64,000 bases of DNA from Atriophallophorus winterbourni (Eukaryota; Platyhelminthes; Trematoda; Plagiorchiida; Microphallidae): NCBI GenBank assembly GCA_013407085.1, contig JACCGJ010019703.1, forward strand, positions 39,343 to 103,342. The letters are read 5' to 3'. Under the pieces are notes generated by a model, which ran no database searches, was not told the origin of the DNA, and saw only the letters and a list, made by a program, of their open reading frames with translations. Every line of letters begins with the position of its first letter. Within the stretch, counting starts at the first letter, position 1. The position numbers and the translations under genes are program-made. Positions 9,081 to 20,257 of this stretch are shown here, piece by piece.

Positions 9081-9330
9081 GGTATCCAAATTTTAAAAAA
9101 AATATTTACATTGTTGACAAGCCACTAATTTTATTTATCAGTCTTAGGTAGTTAATAAATAGATGAAATAACATAATGAATCATTTCGAAAATATTGGCT
9201 TAACCATTAAAATAACTTCTACACATATCGAACAGCTGCTAAGTGATTTATCGATGTGTGCTAATCACGAACTTTCAAATGATATGCATAACACCAATCT
9301 CTGACACAACACAAGAGCTGGAAGCGAATA

Positions 9331-9670
9331 AGATACCGACAACGCCAAGTTGGAAATACCCCACTCCAATCAGAACTGCCGCAGGTATTTTTATTCTGTG
9401 CGTATTTGTTTCGCTCGGAATTCCCTGCCAGCCAATTTGGTAAGCCCAAACACTTTTCTATATTTAAATTAAAACTAGACGATTTCCTGAGAGTCAATCC
9501 AAATTATGCCCCGAACTATTTATAATCTATCATTACCAGAATTATTTTGATTTTAAAACTTTTCTACACATACATACACATATACACTTGTACCTATAGT
9601 TCAACTGCATGGCTATTGTAAAGTAATTTCTTTTTAAACCATAAAATCTTGAATCTTGAATCTTGAACTC
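9331..9670 (+). mobile_element. 5'-truncated CR1 3' end nested in the LTR element
   Basis: It encodes scraps of the CR1 C-terminus across two frames (RTAAG/FILCVFVSLGIPCQ and LDDFLRVNPNYAP), then a 3' UTR with the TTGTAAAGTAATT and AACCATAAAATC blocks. It ends in three TTGAATC-type repeats at 9648-9668. The flanks rejoin the host LTR repeat exactly. Confidence 0.8.
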
Positions 9671-9796
9671 ATAATATTTCGGGTTACGGAAGAACTGTAT
9701 TAAATCGATTTAAGGAGCATAATCCTGAAAACATGATGAGACGGAAAACGTCAGCTGCGATTGAAGGATATGTAATACGTCAATGTCCGGCTTGGA

Positions 9797-9914
9797 TTTT
9801 GCCGGTTGGCACAATATAGAATGACAGAAATCAAATCGAATTGACAATCGGGAGAGACACGTTTGAGGATCAGTGTTGTCGTTGTTTGGTTTGCCTATAT
9901 GTAATAGGTATGTG
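9797..9914 (+). repeat. LTR 5' part, TGTACCGGTT family (continues at 13957)
   Basis: Starts at the diverged GCCGGTTGGCAC box. The collinear copy at 25160 has a TATATAAG box 20-30 bp before the position where the RTE cut this copy. The remainder (AATAAACGC block onward) lies at 13957-14205. Confidence 0.65.
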
Positions 9915-10671
9915 GTTCCAAGGTTGTCACGGCCGGTTTTTGGAGATAAGCTCCCAATTCCAAAAATGCTCCAATGGCCTGCGTCTCATATAGCCTCTGA
10001 CAACCAGGTCCAGCTCCTGGCCCGCACGCGTGGTCCTGTGTGACCCGGCAGAACTGCTTCTACTGACAGGAGAAAGGGCGAAGGCGGCTGACTGGCGCCT
10101 CAAAACCAGCAATCTTCGGGCAGGTGGAGCTCGTTAGTCCATGGAGGCGGCCCACCTATGGGAAGGAAAACCCCTATCTCAAGCCTCCACTGCCTTGTGG
10201 CTACATCCATTCATGGAAAAGGCTTCAGGAGTCAACCTCGAGGAAAAATCCGGAGCCGGAATCCCGTTAGGCAGTCCGAAGTTTATTCAACTTCGTCCTG
10301 CCAGCTCCTGCGACGGCATCGTTGTCCAAACGTATCAGCCTTGCTGTTCCTTTGGTTCCAGTGGTGCCGTGGAGGGGGAGCACTTGCTGCATGGGCAACA
10401 GCTAGTTCTCCATATTGAACTGCCCTGGCGTACATCACAACGCACCAATGGAGAGGACACTCCATTCCGCTTTTAAGGAAAATAACACGGGAAGCGGCAG
10501 ATACCGGTTAAAATCTATGGTTCGACTGGCGTAGAGCTAAGCGCCTGGGGCTGCTTTTGACAGTGGGAGAGACTTCCAGGTCTCATTGGACGGCTACCGT
10601 TCGCCTCAAGCTGGGCAGCCCCCAGTCAATAAGGTGCCGTTTCGCCACGGTCTGCTATCCTCATTGGGTGC

Positions 10672-11496
10672 ATGGGGATTAGGAATCAACCGACAAGCAG
10701 ACTGTATTTTTCCGCACCAGCGAATCGAAATACCAAACAACAAATGTCAGTTCTGAAACTTGGAACATTGAACGACCGGTCCATGCTTCCAGGATTTCTT
10801 GACGACGTCTCAAATATCAGAGGCGTTAGAAAGTCCGCCGTGATTAACAACGAGCTAAAGAAGCTGAATGTCGACGTGGCTTCCCTACAAGAGACGCGCT
10901 TACCAGACACTGGTAAGCTAACAGAAAATGATTACACATTCTTTTGGAAAGGAAGAGGTTCCGATGAGCCTCGACTGCATGGAGTTGGGTTTGCCGTGTG
11001 AAATGACATATTAAAAGCAACCAAACCGAGCAACAGAGGGAGCGAACGGATTTGGACCCTGAATCTGAGGTGCATTAATGGTACCATTACGTTGGTCAAC
11101 GTTTACGCACCGACGCTCTCTGCGACGCCTGCTGAAAAAGACGCTTTTTATCATAACCTCACAGCCGTCCTGAAAAACGTGCCATAGAAAAACTGTGTAG
11201 TGGTATTGGGTGATTTCAATGCCAGAGTTGGTGCCGATTACAAGTCTTGGCAAAACTGTCTCGAAAGGTTCGGTGTATGTAAAACCAATGAAAATGGGCA
11301 ACGCCTTTCAAAATTATGCACACAGTTCAATCTTTGTGTCAGTAACACTTTTTTTCAAACAAAACCACAGCATAAAGTCTATTGGAAGCATCCTCGCTCT
11401 AAGCATTGGCATCAGCTTGATCTTATTCTTGTTAAGCGTACTAATATAGGAAGCGTGCTCCTCACCAGATCATATCAACACAGACTGCGACACTGA
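10672..11496 (+). pseudogene. RTE endonuclease domain
   Basis: The frame gives LKLGTLNDRSM near the N-terminus, where the usual motif is a TWNV-type metal-binding N. It then gives VDVASLQETRLPD (catalytic E), FFWKGRG, GVGFAV, TLVNVYAPT, VVLGDFNARVG (GDFN motif), NGQRL and HQLDLILV. It stops at TGA 10999-11001 and TAG 11185-11187, and is frameshifted near 11470, just before the expected SDHxLV. The fold is that of AP-endonuclease-like nickases. The stops split it into three readable pieces of one frame. Confidence 0.9.
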
Positions 11497-11499
11497 TCA

Positions 11500-12165
11500 T
11501 TCACTGGTCTGTGCGAAACTGAAGCTCCCACACACGAGATTTCACCGCACCAAATTGTCTACTAAGCCTAGGGTAGACGTCAATCGCATGTGCGAACCTA
11601 ATCTAACTGAGAGATTCGCAAAAGCCTTCACGGACGAGTTCATCAAGACAACCCCACTTGAATCTGCTTCAGAAAACTGGGAATTGATAAAAACTGCATA
11701 TGCCGAGTCACATTTTCCACTTTCGGTCCGAAGAAAGTTCGAACGAGCGACTGGTTCGATGCAAACGCTTCTGAGATGACTGCTGTGCTGGATGAGAAAC
11801 GCTCAGCATTCTTGAGGTTCAAAGGTATGCCAACAGATGAAAACTTACGTCTTCTAAGAGCAGCTAGAAATAGGGTTTAACAGACTGCAAGGCGTTGTGC
11901 AAAGGACTATTGGACTGAAGTTAGCCTCAATATCCAAAAAGCTGCGGATAGCGGCAATTTTCACGGTATGTATGATGGGATCAAGAGAGCCATTGGCCCA
12001 AACAAACTTAAAACGGCTCCCAATAAGTATTTACCTGGCAAGCCGATTGTCGACAAAACTCAACAGACGGAAAGATGGGTAGAGCACTTCTCCTCCCTCT
12101 TCTCTAGGGACAGTACGGTCCTTCCGCATGCACTTGAAAATGTCGAACGGTTGCCGACCATTGAA
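11500..12165 (+). pseudogene. RTE linker between endonuclease and RT
   Basis: Fragments in two frames: KLSTKPRVDVNRM and FTDEFIK near 11555-11690, ENWELIKTAYAES near 11680, then GMYDGIKRAIGPNK, VDKTQQTERWVEHFSSLF and VLPHALENVERLP near 11960-12160. This is the conserved region before the RT fingers in RTE elements. It contains two frameshifts and a TAG at 12166-12168. Confidence 0.8.
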
Positions 12166-12168
12166 TAG

Positions 12169-13890
12169 CTAGATACCCCTCCTACCCTTGATGAGCTCAA
12201 TAAGGCAATCGACCGCTTAGCGAATGGGAAGGCCCCTGGTGACGACGGAATTCCACCTGAGTTCATCAAATGCTGTAGAGCAGCCTTATTACAGCCTCTT
12301 CACCATTTGCTTGTTCAGTGCTGGCAGGAGGGGGGTGTCCCACAAGAGATGCGAGAAACAAAGATCATCACGCTATTCAAGAATAAGGGTGACAGAGGCG
12401 ACTGCAACAATTACAGAGGAATCTCCCTTCTGAATGTTGTAGGCAAATTGTTTGCTAGAGTCTTACAGATCCGGCTGCAAGTTTTAGCTGATAGAATTTA
12501 CTCCGAATCTCAATGTGGCTTCCGCAAGGGAAGATCAACCGTTGACATGATCTTCTCCCTGAGACAACTTCAAGATAAGTGTCGGGAACAGCGTATGCCA
12601 TTATACGCTGTTTTTATTGATTTAACTAAGGCATTCGACTACGTCAGCAGGAAGGGTCTTTTCAAAATGCTTGATCTGATAGGCTGCCCCCCAAGGCTGC
12701 TGAGACTCGTTAATTCGTTCCACTCAGGCATGAATGGCTCAGTCCATTTTAACGGTTGCAGTTCAGAAGCATTTGAAATTCGCCGAGGCGTCAAACAAGG
12801 GTGTGTTTTTGCTCCCACGCTGTTCGACATTTTCTTTGCTCTGCTTCTGAAGCACGCTTTTAAGACGAGAACAGAAGGCATTTACATACACACGCGAAGT
12901 GACGGCAAGCTTTTCAACCTGAACCGGTTGAAAGCACAAACCAAAGTACGGGATGTGATAATCCGTGACCTGTTGTTTGCCGACGATGCAGCCTTTATTG
13001 CTCACTCTCTAATGGACTGTTTTTCGTCGGCATGCAAAGACTTTGGTCTAACAATCAGCATGAGCAAGACCAAAGTCCTTGGTCAAGGGAATGTATCGCC
13101 ACCAATCATCACTGTTGAAAACTGTCAGCTCGAACCAGTACATCATTTCACATATCTTGGTTCAACCATTGCGAATAACCTCTCGCTAGACACGGAGATT
13201 GATAAGCGGATTGGCAGAGCAGCTGTCATTTTGTCCCGATTGAACTCTCGTGTTTGGGGTAACCGCAAGCTGACTGTAAAGACAAAGATGATGGTATACA
13301 GCGCGTGCGTACTAAATGCTTTACTATACGGCAGTGAAACCTGGGCCACCCACGCAAGACACGAACGGAAGCTGAATGCTTTCCATCTACGAAGCATCCG
13401 TCGTATCTTGAACATATCGTGGATGGACAGAGTGACTAACGCTGAAGTGCTTTCAAAAGCTGGTCTACAGAGCATGTTCACCCTATTACGTCAGCGCCGC
13501 CTGCGGTGGCTTGGTCATGTCTATAGAATGGAAAATGGTCGTATTCCGAAAGATCTACTCTACGGTGAGTTGCAATTAGGAAGTCGACCATTGGGCAGAC
13601 CGCACTTGCGGTACAAAGATGTTTGCAAAAGAGATATGAAAGCTCTTGACATTGACCCCGCAAGCTGGGAAGAACTTGCTCTTGACCGCTCACTTTGGAG
13701 GCATTGTGTAAAGCGTCGACTGCAAGCCGGGGAGGAGCAAATACAGCTCCTGGCTGCTGAACGCAGATCACGCCGCCGGCGTGCAACTGATGCAATACAA
13801 CAGAGTTCTGACTATCGTTGCAAGCGCTGTGGGAGAGATTGTTCCTCCCGAATCGCACTGTTTAGTCATTCAAAATGTTGCAAAACATGA
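12169..13890 (+). CDS. RTE reverse transcriptase and C-terminal zinc-finger region
   Basis: One uninterrupted frame of about 573 codons to TGA 13888-13890. Blocks in order: GKAPGDDGIPPEF, NNYRGISLLNVVGK, QCGFRKGRSTVDMIFSLRQL, FIDLTKAFDYV (motif A), RRGVKQGCVFAPTLF (motif B), LLFADDAAF (motif C, DD), FTYLGSTI and GSETWATHARHERKLNAFH. These are followed by the conserved GHVYRM region and GRPHLRYKDVCKRD. The end carries CKRCGRDCSSRIALFSH-S-K-C, a CxxC…H…C finger. All catalytic residues are present. The intact frame suggests fairly recent activity, though the upstream endonuclease is broken. The first ATG at 12307 is not a natural start. Confidence 0.93.
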   Translation, partial: LDTPPTLDELNKAIDRLANGKAPGDDGIPPEFIKCCRAALLQPLHHLLVQCWQEGGVPQEMRETKIITLFKNKGDRGDCNNYRGISLLNVVGKLFARVLQIRLQVLADRIYSESQCGFRKGRSTVDMIFSLRQLQDKCREQRMPLYAVFIDLTKAFDYVSRKGLFKMLDLIGCPPRLLRLVNSFHSGMNGSVHFNGCSSEAFEIRRGVKQGCVFAPTLFDIFFALLLKHAFKTRTEGIYIHTRSDGKLFNLNRLKAQTKVRDVIIRDLLFADDAAFIAHSLMDCFSSACKDFGLTISMSKTKVLGQGNVSPPIITVENCQLEPVHHFTYLGSTIANNLSLDTEIDKRIGRAAVILSRLNSRVWGNRKLTVKTKMMVYSACVLNALLYGSETWATHARHERKLNAFHLRSIRRILNISWMDRVTNAEVLSKAGLQSMFTLLRQRRLRWLGHVYRMENGRIPKDLLYGELQLGSRPLGRPHLRYKDVCKRDMKALDIDPASWEELALDRSLWRHCVKRRLQAGEEQIQLLAAERRSRRRRATDAIQQSSDYRCKRCGRDCSSRIALFSHSKCCKT

Positions 13891-14205
13891 AATTCATGCG
13901 ATGTGATGTACATCAATGTTCGACATCGACCGACGGAGGCCAACAACAACAACAGCAATAGGTATGTGTTTCGTTATGTGTCTTGTGCGTAATAAACGCA
14001 TTTGACTCACGAGCTTTTCTCTTGTGTTGTGGGATTCGTGGGTCAACGAGATTAGAATTGGATAGGTTAACATCAGAGATACAATCGATCTGCGTGTGTG
14101 CAACGCGGAAAGGTAACGTGGTTATTGTTGGACCAATGAAACGGAAATGTGATTATTGACCAGATGTTTGCCAGCTTCCAATTGTTGACCTGAAATGACT
14201 TGACG

Positions 14206-14879
14206 AAATTATTACCCACTTCTCAACACACCCGCTTTAATACGAGTGCACAACAATGAAGGCAACTATCAGCTATGACACCAAAAATTAGCCATCGATA
14301 TTAGCCTCAATATCTGAAAAAGAGAATATTACATTTCTATCAACAAGCGCAAATTTAAAATCCAAATCAGAAGTTGTTTGTTTCGTTTTGATGCTTCGTT
14401 TATTGACTCGCACGGATGTACATCACGATTGCACATTCATTACATGTTTCTTAAACAATTACACGACTAGACCATTAGATTGCGCAGAAGCAAACTTTCA
14501 GTATGTTTTAAAGCCATTAACAGTTCTCGGTCAGCCACGTTTGTGAAGAACCCACGTGATTTACGTTTAGCAGTTAAGAGCGAAATCGTAGTTCTAATTT
14601 CATAGACATTTTGCAAACGTCTCTCTGTAGCCGAAGTACAACGACCCTAATAGTATAGTTGTTGATTTAAACACCACGGAGTTGATCATCACAAACGGAA
14701 GCGTTCTCGATTCCATGTTGTAAGGGATGGAGGATTTCGTCACGTTAAACGAGGCCAGGTCGCGTGCCCTCTTTAAACTTATATTACGTCGTTCACACAG
14801 GCTTTGAGGACACAGTCCAACGTGAAGCTTGTTACCCTGCGATTCCTAACCAATTATCGATTGTGACAGGATTTGCCCA
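14206..14879. other. No recognised feature
   Basis: AT-rich DNA. A degraded LTR-like stretch may continue near 14390-14430, but I cannot align it with confidence. Confidence 0.4.
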
Positions 14880-15015
14880 TCGCCCATTTCGAACAAAACA
14901 CACACCTATCTTGTATTTGCAAATATAGTTATTACAACATTGCCCTTAACATATCTGTACAGGTTGTCACTTTGATGTGATTTGTCAATCGATTCCCAAC
15001 CAACCGGTTCATTCA
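14880..15015 (-). repeat. Fragment of the TGTACCGGTT LTR family
   Basis: TGTACAGGTTGTCACTTTGA, TTTGTCAATCGATTCC and CCAACCGGTTCA match, in order, 47112-47167 and 25095-25160. It is a short, diverged minus-orientation piece of the LTR start. Confidence 0.6.
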
Positions 15016-15834
15016 AAAACCACTAATGTTTGGCCATCCAAGAGCTCGTTATTAGCACTCGACGGTGATGCACTATACATATCCACTATAATATTCTATA
15101 ATTTGTGTAGGGGCTTTTGTGAGAGGGTAAATGTGCTCTGTCGCGTCATTTTTGCACGAAATGTTTAAGTTGCGTGGGATGTATATGAAAGGGAAATCAC
15201 TCAGCTGTTGTCGAAGCGTAATAAATTTTTATTATTATTTTGAACATGGTGTTAGCAACAGTAAGATTGAACTGCGTGTTTCGTAATAGAAAGCGTTGTC
15301 AATTGACATTTGTTATGACTTTCTCTATCACTTGGTTCAAGTATCGTATCTTGCGCCATTTTGATATTGAATTAAACAAATCCCATTTTATTCAACAGGT
15401 GTTGTCAAAAGAGCATAAATTTACCCAACCAACTTGTAGGAGAAATGACCTTAGATTTGAAGTGGAAATCGTTTCGGATAGCAGGTCCTAAAATATTTTG
15501 TATTTCGTTTCACGAAGCAAACACAACCTGGGGTTTTGTAGGCGCGTATTTGTGAACCAGCAATTTAAGTTACAGTATTTTAATTCCGACCAAAGATAGC
15601 TCATTTCCGACCATTTCTGGTTTTGAAGAATTCATCAATTATTCCAGAGAATAGAATCCGGAAGTTTTAGTTTACTAAGTTCACAGTCAAGATTCTTGAA
15701 CATATCTTCAAGGGACAAATTAGAGTTTGCTTTGTAAAGCTGGTCCACCGAGGATGCACAAACTTCTACGATAGCGCCCCCTCTGCTTGCTCGCTCATGT
15801 GCACGAAATAGAGAATGGACGTATCTCAAAAGGT
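15016..15834. other. No recognised feature
   Basis: Short open frames only, without domains or repeats that I can identify. Confidence 0.4.
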
Positions 15835-16220
15835 CTATTTAATGTTGACTTGCAATGAGGAAGCCTACATTCGGGAAGACCACATTTGCGCTACGAATAC
15901 GTTCACAGAACAGATACGAAAGCTCTTGATATTGAACCCATGACATGGTAAGAACTTGCTCATGACCGGACACTGTAGGAAGTGTGCGAATCGTCTGGAA
16001 GCTAGAGATGAGCAAATATTGAGCCTGGCTGCGAATTATATATCTCGCCTTCAGTGTGCAACTGACGAATAGTACCTATCGCCATGATCACTGAAGGAGA
16101 GATCATTCCCCTCTAATTGCACAGATTATGCATACAAAAGCTGTGGACCATGGTACAATCATGCGATTGTGACGTACATCCACCGTCGTCATTTACCGTT
16201 TGAGGCTACTACTACTAACA
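15835..16220 (+). pseudogene. RTE 3'-end fragment, decayed
   Basis: It is homologous to 13560-13950 of the RTE: AGACCACATTTGCGCTACGA (GRPHLRY region), GATACGAAAGCTCTTGA, AAGCTAGAGATGAGCAAAT and a TACATCCACCGTCGTC 3' UTR. It ends in CTACTACTACTAAC, a trinucleotide-type tail. Many stops and frame shifts. 5'-truncated. Confidence 0.8.
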
Positions 16221-16940
16221 TCATGGGTTATTAAAACAGCTGGCACTAATTTACGTGCTGAGTTACTTGTATTATTGCTGTATGAGGAGTATTGGATATA
16301 GATCTTCGTGCCACTGAAATTTATTTAATATGTTATTTGTTTACATAAACGTTTGCAAAACCAGGAAACTAATCGAGTTGTAACCTTTTGGAAATGATAC
16401 TATACACTCAAATTAAACTTAAAATAACTTAGTGAAAAGAGAGGTGCTCTATCCCATCGATTCTGTTACGCAACGTTATAATATGCATAATGTAAGCGGA
16501 AACATTACCATTTGCCGAATAATAATATACTTCAATTTGCTACATCCCTTTCACGAACTAAGGAAAATAGCTTAAATGTGTTGCGGGGAATAATAACTGC
16601 AATTACTTCGAAAAGTCAGGTTTTAGAACAAGTCTTATCCTCAAAGCGGATGCCAAAATCTTGGAAAGTGCACCTGACTCGGTAAATACAGACATCATAA
16701 AATAAAAAAACTCGGGCCAAGTAAACACAGTTTTCAAAACTAAATGCATTGATTATAAAATCACGAATGACTATTCGCACTGATTTTTTTTAAATACTTT
16801 TGCCTCCTCTCGACTATTTCTCGATAGAAATTAACGCTGGTTTCCTAGAGACGTTACTCCTTTTAGCATGTTATTCTAAATGCTATTCGGTTTTATCTCT
16901 TTATAAATAAAAACATACATCTCGTTTCCATTTACAGTGA
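16221..16940. other. No recognised feature
   Basis: AT-rich. Nothing recognised on either strand. Confidence 0.4.
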
Positions 16941-17100
16941 GCCTTGAAACAGTGGAAATTTATACCTCTGGGTCAATGTTGAATAGGGCTCCTACAAAGT
17001 TTCACGATGATCAGATACAGAATCATAAAGTGAATCCTAGTTAAGTGCTCAAAGCGCTTTGAAATAACCAATAACTTACGGTGGTGGTCACATCAACATT
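16941..17100 (-). repeat. Family 2 hammerhead-unit fragment without its ribozyme
   Basis: GAAACAGTGGA, AATAGGGCTCCTAC, CAGAATCATAAAGTGA, TAAGTGCTCAAAG and ACCAATAA follow the order of 1036-1190 and 5235-5395. The ribozyme end is missing. Confidence 0.6.
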
Positions 17101-18809
17101 TTCGCATTTGAAAATGATAAGCTGTTATATATCGACGCATTGCGAGTTTCGGTTTTCATTCTAATTTTATTAAAAACTTATCCCCAAAACAAAAAAGCAA
17201 TTGGAAATACAAGGCCGAATGAAATTGCTAGATTGCATTGCGAAAAGTCTTTATTGAACAGCTATTACACCTTCGAAGGTTTCTTCGATTTGCCCAATCC
17301 TTTGATTTCTGTAATTAAAGATTAATTCTGGTTGTTACAGGGTTCCTCAAATGAAATGATTTTAGTGTTGATACTAAATAAATGAATTACTAAATTTTAT
17401 TAAATCTGGGAGCATCGGAATTAGATGAAATTTTGTTTTGGACTCAAAGAAGAAAAATCTGAATTAGCCGTTCAATTTATTTATACTTCCATAACATCGC
17501 AATAAATGTATCTCAATTCTGAAGATGTTGAAAATAAGTTGAGCAGCATCTGAACTGCTGATTCCTTTGTCTTTCTACTGAAACGATTGTTCACCTTCAC
17601 GTTACGATAACCCTATTATCCATATTCATAAATGAAAGAGTCACCACAATATTTTCCAATTGCGTTCTATAATTTATACTTAATTAATACGTAGTTCTAA
17701 TGGCATAATTTTCAATTGCTTTGTATTTCAAGAGACAAATGTTTTCCGTCATTTACTAAGACGAATTTTCTTGATATTTCACAAATATATTCTTGAATAA
17801 TGACAATTCTAATTGTTACTGCGTATTAAAATGCAATGTGTAATACACCATATAGTTTCAAATTTCTAATACAATTTAGTATCTGACTACAAGATCAACG
17901 AAAGCTCATCAACAGGTTACCTATAGCATTTTTATGTAACGTCCGCAGAATGATTTCCCAATAAAGATCGGTCAGATAAGATAAAAGATAAGGATAACAA
18001 TAATAGATCCCCGTTAAGTGGTTCTAATGAGGCGTCAATTTTTGGGTTGAAATCATGTCTTGAAAAAAGAACACTTTATGCACGTCCAACATCTACTGCT
18101 CCTTAGTTTATCTCCATGATTTACATCTCCTCGCACCACTAGATACGACATTACATTCTACTTCTGTAGACAATAACACAATAGGCAACTGATACAGGAT
18201 AAATCAAATGGCGTCAATGGATCACCGCCCGGTTTACTTTAGATGTGGGAGAGATATTTAGATATTGTTGAACGAATACCGCCCAGCAAATACTGAAAAA
18301 ACCCACTTATTAAGGAACCGTGTAGCAGCGTTATGTTGCAATTATTGGATGCACGTAGATTAAGTAACAGCTAATAAGCGAGCAATGTGGTTGCCTTGCA
18401 GGTGGTTTGGTAAGCAGCGCGGACATGATCAAATCTCATTCTTAAAAGATTACATTCCTTCAACCTACATTCTTGAAAGCTGTCCGATTGAAACACCTTA
18501 GTACTCGATCTATCTTCGTTTAACTATTGTGAACAACCGCTTAATTAACGCCAGTTTAATAAGCTGTTACAGAATAATTGTAATATTATCATGCGTCCCC
18601 CGCGTCTCTGACAACCTCAACTGCGCAATAAATGCTTTACACTATTACAAAGAAGCTGCACCATTCATGTGAGAAACGGGCGGAAGCTAAATACGCTCCA
18701 TTTACGAATGAACTATCGCATCACACATCATACCAAATACAGGAGTGCATTCTAAAAGATGGTCTAAAGATTATATTCACCCTAATAAAACCATACCATT
18801 TACGGTGGC
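17101..18809. other. No recognised feature
   Basis: AT-rich single-copy-looking DNA. No domain, repeat or RNA gene seen. Confidence 0.4.
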
Positions 18810-19075
18810 TGAAAAACTTGTAAGAAACTGAAAATGGTCAAATTTCGGACCTCCTATATGAAGAGTCAAATTCTCTCTTCAAATTTCAGTAGGCCGCAAT
18901 TGAAGAAGTACACACATGCGAAATATATACATGAAGCCTCTTGACATTAAACCTACGAATTAGGAATTTGATCCTAACCGTTCAAGTTGAAGGCATAGTT
19001 TTGAGCGTCAACTTCAAATTTGAGAGGAAATGAAACAGCTCAAAGCGTAGATCAGACTTGCAACTTTTAACTTTC
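18810..19075 (+). pseudogene. RTE C-terminal fragment, strongly decayed
   Basis: ENGQISDLLYEE corresponds to ENGRIPKDLLYGE of the RTE at 13.53 kb. Further weak matches follow the order SLLTLNL and AERRS-like KRRSD. Frames are broken throughout. Orientation plus. Confidence 0.6.
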
Positions 19076-19139
19076 ATAAACATGGAATGTGAAAACATTA
19101 TACGCTTGCGTTTTTCATCTATGGTCAACACTTACAGAA

Positions 19140-19542
19140 TAACAACATCATCCCTTAAAACATTTATTCGAATACCGTGATTCACGTCATACACGCAGCC
19201 ACTCAGCGACACTGCAAATTCCCCACTCCCGTATCAGCTGTCGCCGATATTTTTATTGTGTACGTGTCTGTTTCCTTTGGAATTCCCTACCCGAAACTCT
19301 TGTCATCTCTCCCAGCATCGGAACGTTTATTCGAAATTTGGATACTTATTTGTTGCATAACGATTTGACGACACCTGCGTATTGACTCATGGTAACTATA
19401 CAACTTGACTATACTTGACATTACATGTTTATTTTATACCTATTTCCTGAATGTAAATTTACTATGATATGGTAATTGTGAAGCTATGTGCTCTTTGTGA
19501 CCATAAATTCTTGAATCTTGAATCTTGAATCTTGAATCTAGT
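19140..19542 (+). mobile_element. CR1 3' end, 5'-truncated
   Basis: The block from CATCATCCCTTAAAACATTT through CAAATTCCCCACTCCCGTA matches 4395-4495. It encodes scraps of the CR1 C-terminus. It continues into the 3' UTR (GACACCTGCGTATTGACTCA; ACTATGATATGGTAATTG) and ends with four TTGAATC-type repeats at 19510-19540. It keeps the C-terminal sequence that the 1.4-4.7 kb copy has lost. Confidence 0.85.
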
Positions 19543-20257
19543 TTCTTCTTCTAATTTAATTAATTGGAAAAAATAGGACCTACGTAGACACGTTTTGAAA
19601 CAACGTTTGCAATTGTACATTCATTTCTCGATACGGAACTAAGAATTTCTAGTATATATATGCTTTTATTGCTAAACATTTGAAATTATCATGCGTCCGC
19701 AATTTATTGAACAAATTTTATTCCATATATTTAAATAGGATCTTTTCTAGCAGCTTTTGACAAGAATGCAAAATACATAATTGTATATTCACATGAAAGA
19801 AAGTTTGTTTTACTCACTGAATTTTGCTAAAAACTTTGCTGAATTTGAGTTGTGTGCGAAACAATATTAACAAAATGATTAACAGAATGAAAACGATCAT
19901 GTTTCTTATCTTGGAAAAAGAAAAACAAAGACTGTACATACTTATCATTATACAATAAGATACATTCAATATCTACTTTATCTGATTGAACTACGGGCCC
20001 ATTTTGACTGCTGAACGCAAATCATATGCACTTAATAGATCTACAACAGTAAATCATTATTATATGATCGTGAAGAATAGGTATGCAAAACGCTTTGGTG
20101 CAAGACATTATTTTACACATTAGAAGTACAGCTATATTTTACATCAAATTCTGCAATACAACAAAAGCTATTATTTCATTAATAAATACTCAAAAGAAGG
20201 AATTTTTTGTGCAAAATTCATCCATCTGCAAATAGCGATTAACTGTGTGCCACTATA
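19543..20257. other. No recognised feature
   Basis: AT-rich, no domain or repeat identified. Confidence 0.4.

Larger units (their letters stand above)
9915..13956 (+). mobile_element. Full-length RTE-clade non-LTR retrotransposon with 12-bp target duplication
   Basis: The 12 bases AATAGGTATGTG at 9903-9914 recur at 13957-13968 and flank the element exactly. This defines it as about 4.04 kb. Order: GC-rich 5' UTR with short non-conserved frames (9915-10670), endonuclease (10672-11496), linker (11500-12165), RT and C-terminal region (12169-13890), a very short 3' UTR and a terminal CAA repeat (CAACAACAACAACAG). Short 3' UTR and trinucleotide-type tail are typical of RTE. Related but broken copies lie at 15835, 18810, 30655 and 49308. 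A few stops and frameshifts make it defective, yet it is the least decayed element here. Confidence 0.93.
9247..14205 (+). mobile_element. Second LTR-type element (TGTACCGGTT family), split by two insertions
   Basis: Reading past the insertions, 9247-9330, 9671-9914 and 13957-14205 form one sequence. It is collinear with the reverse complement of 25430-24800 and of 47480-46840. Shared landmarks are GCTAATCAC, AATGATATGCA, AATATTTCG, AACGTCAGC, CCGGTTGGCAC, a GCGTAATAAACGC polyadenylation-like block and TGTGGGATTCGTGG. The CR1 tail and the RTE interrupt it. All copies consist of a non-coding 3' internal piece plus an LTR-like region. No gene is seen, so a non-autonomous element is likely. Confidence 0.75.

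Noticed and set aside
12639..13858. Minus-strand frames opposite the RTE RT.
   Set aside because: Antisense shadows of a clear RT frame.
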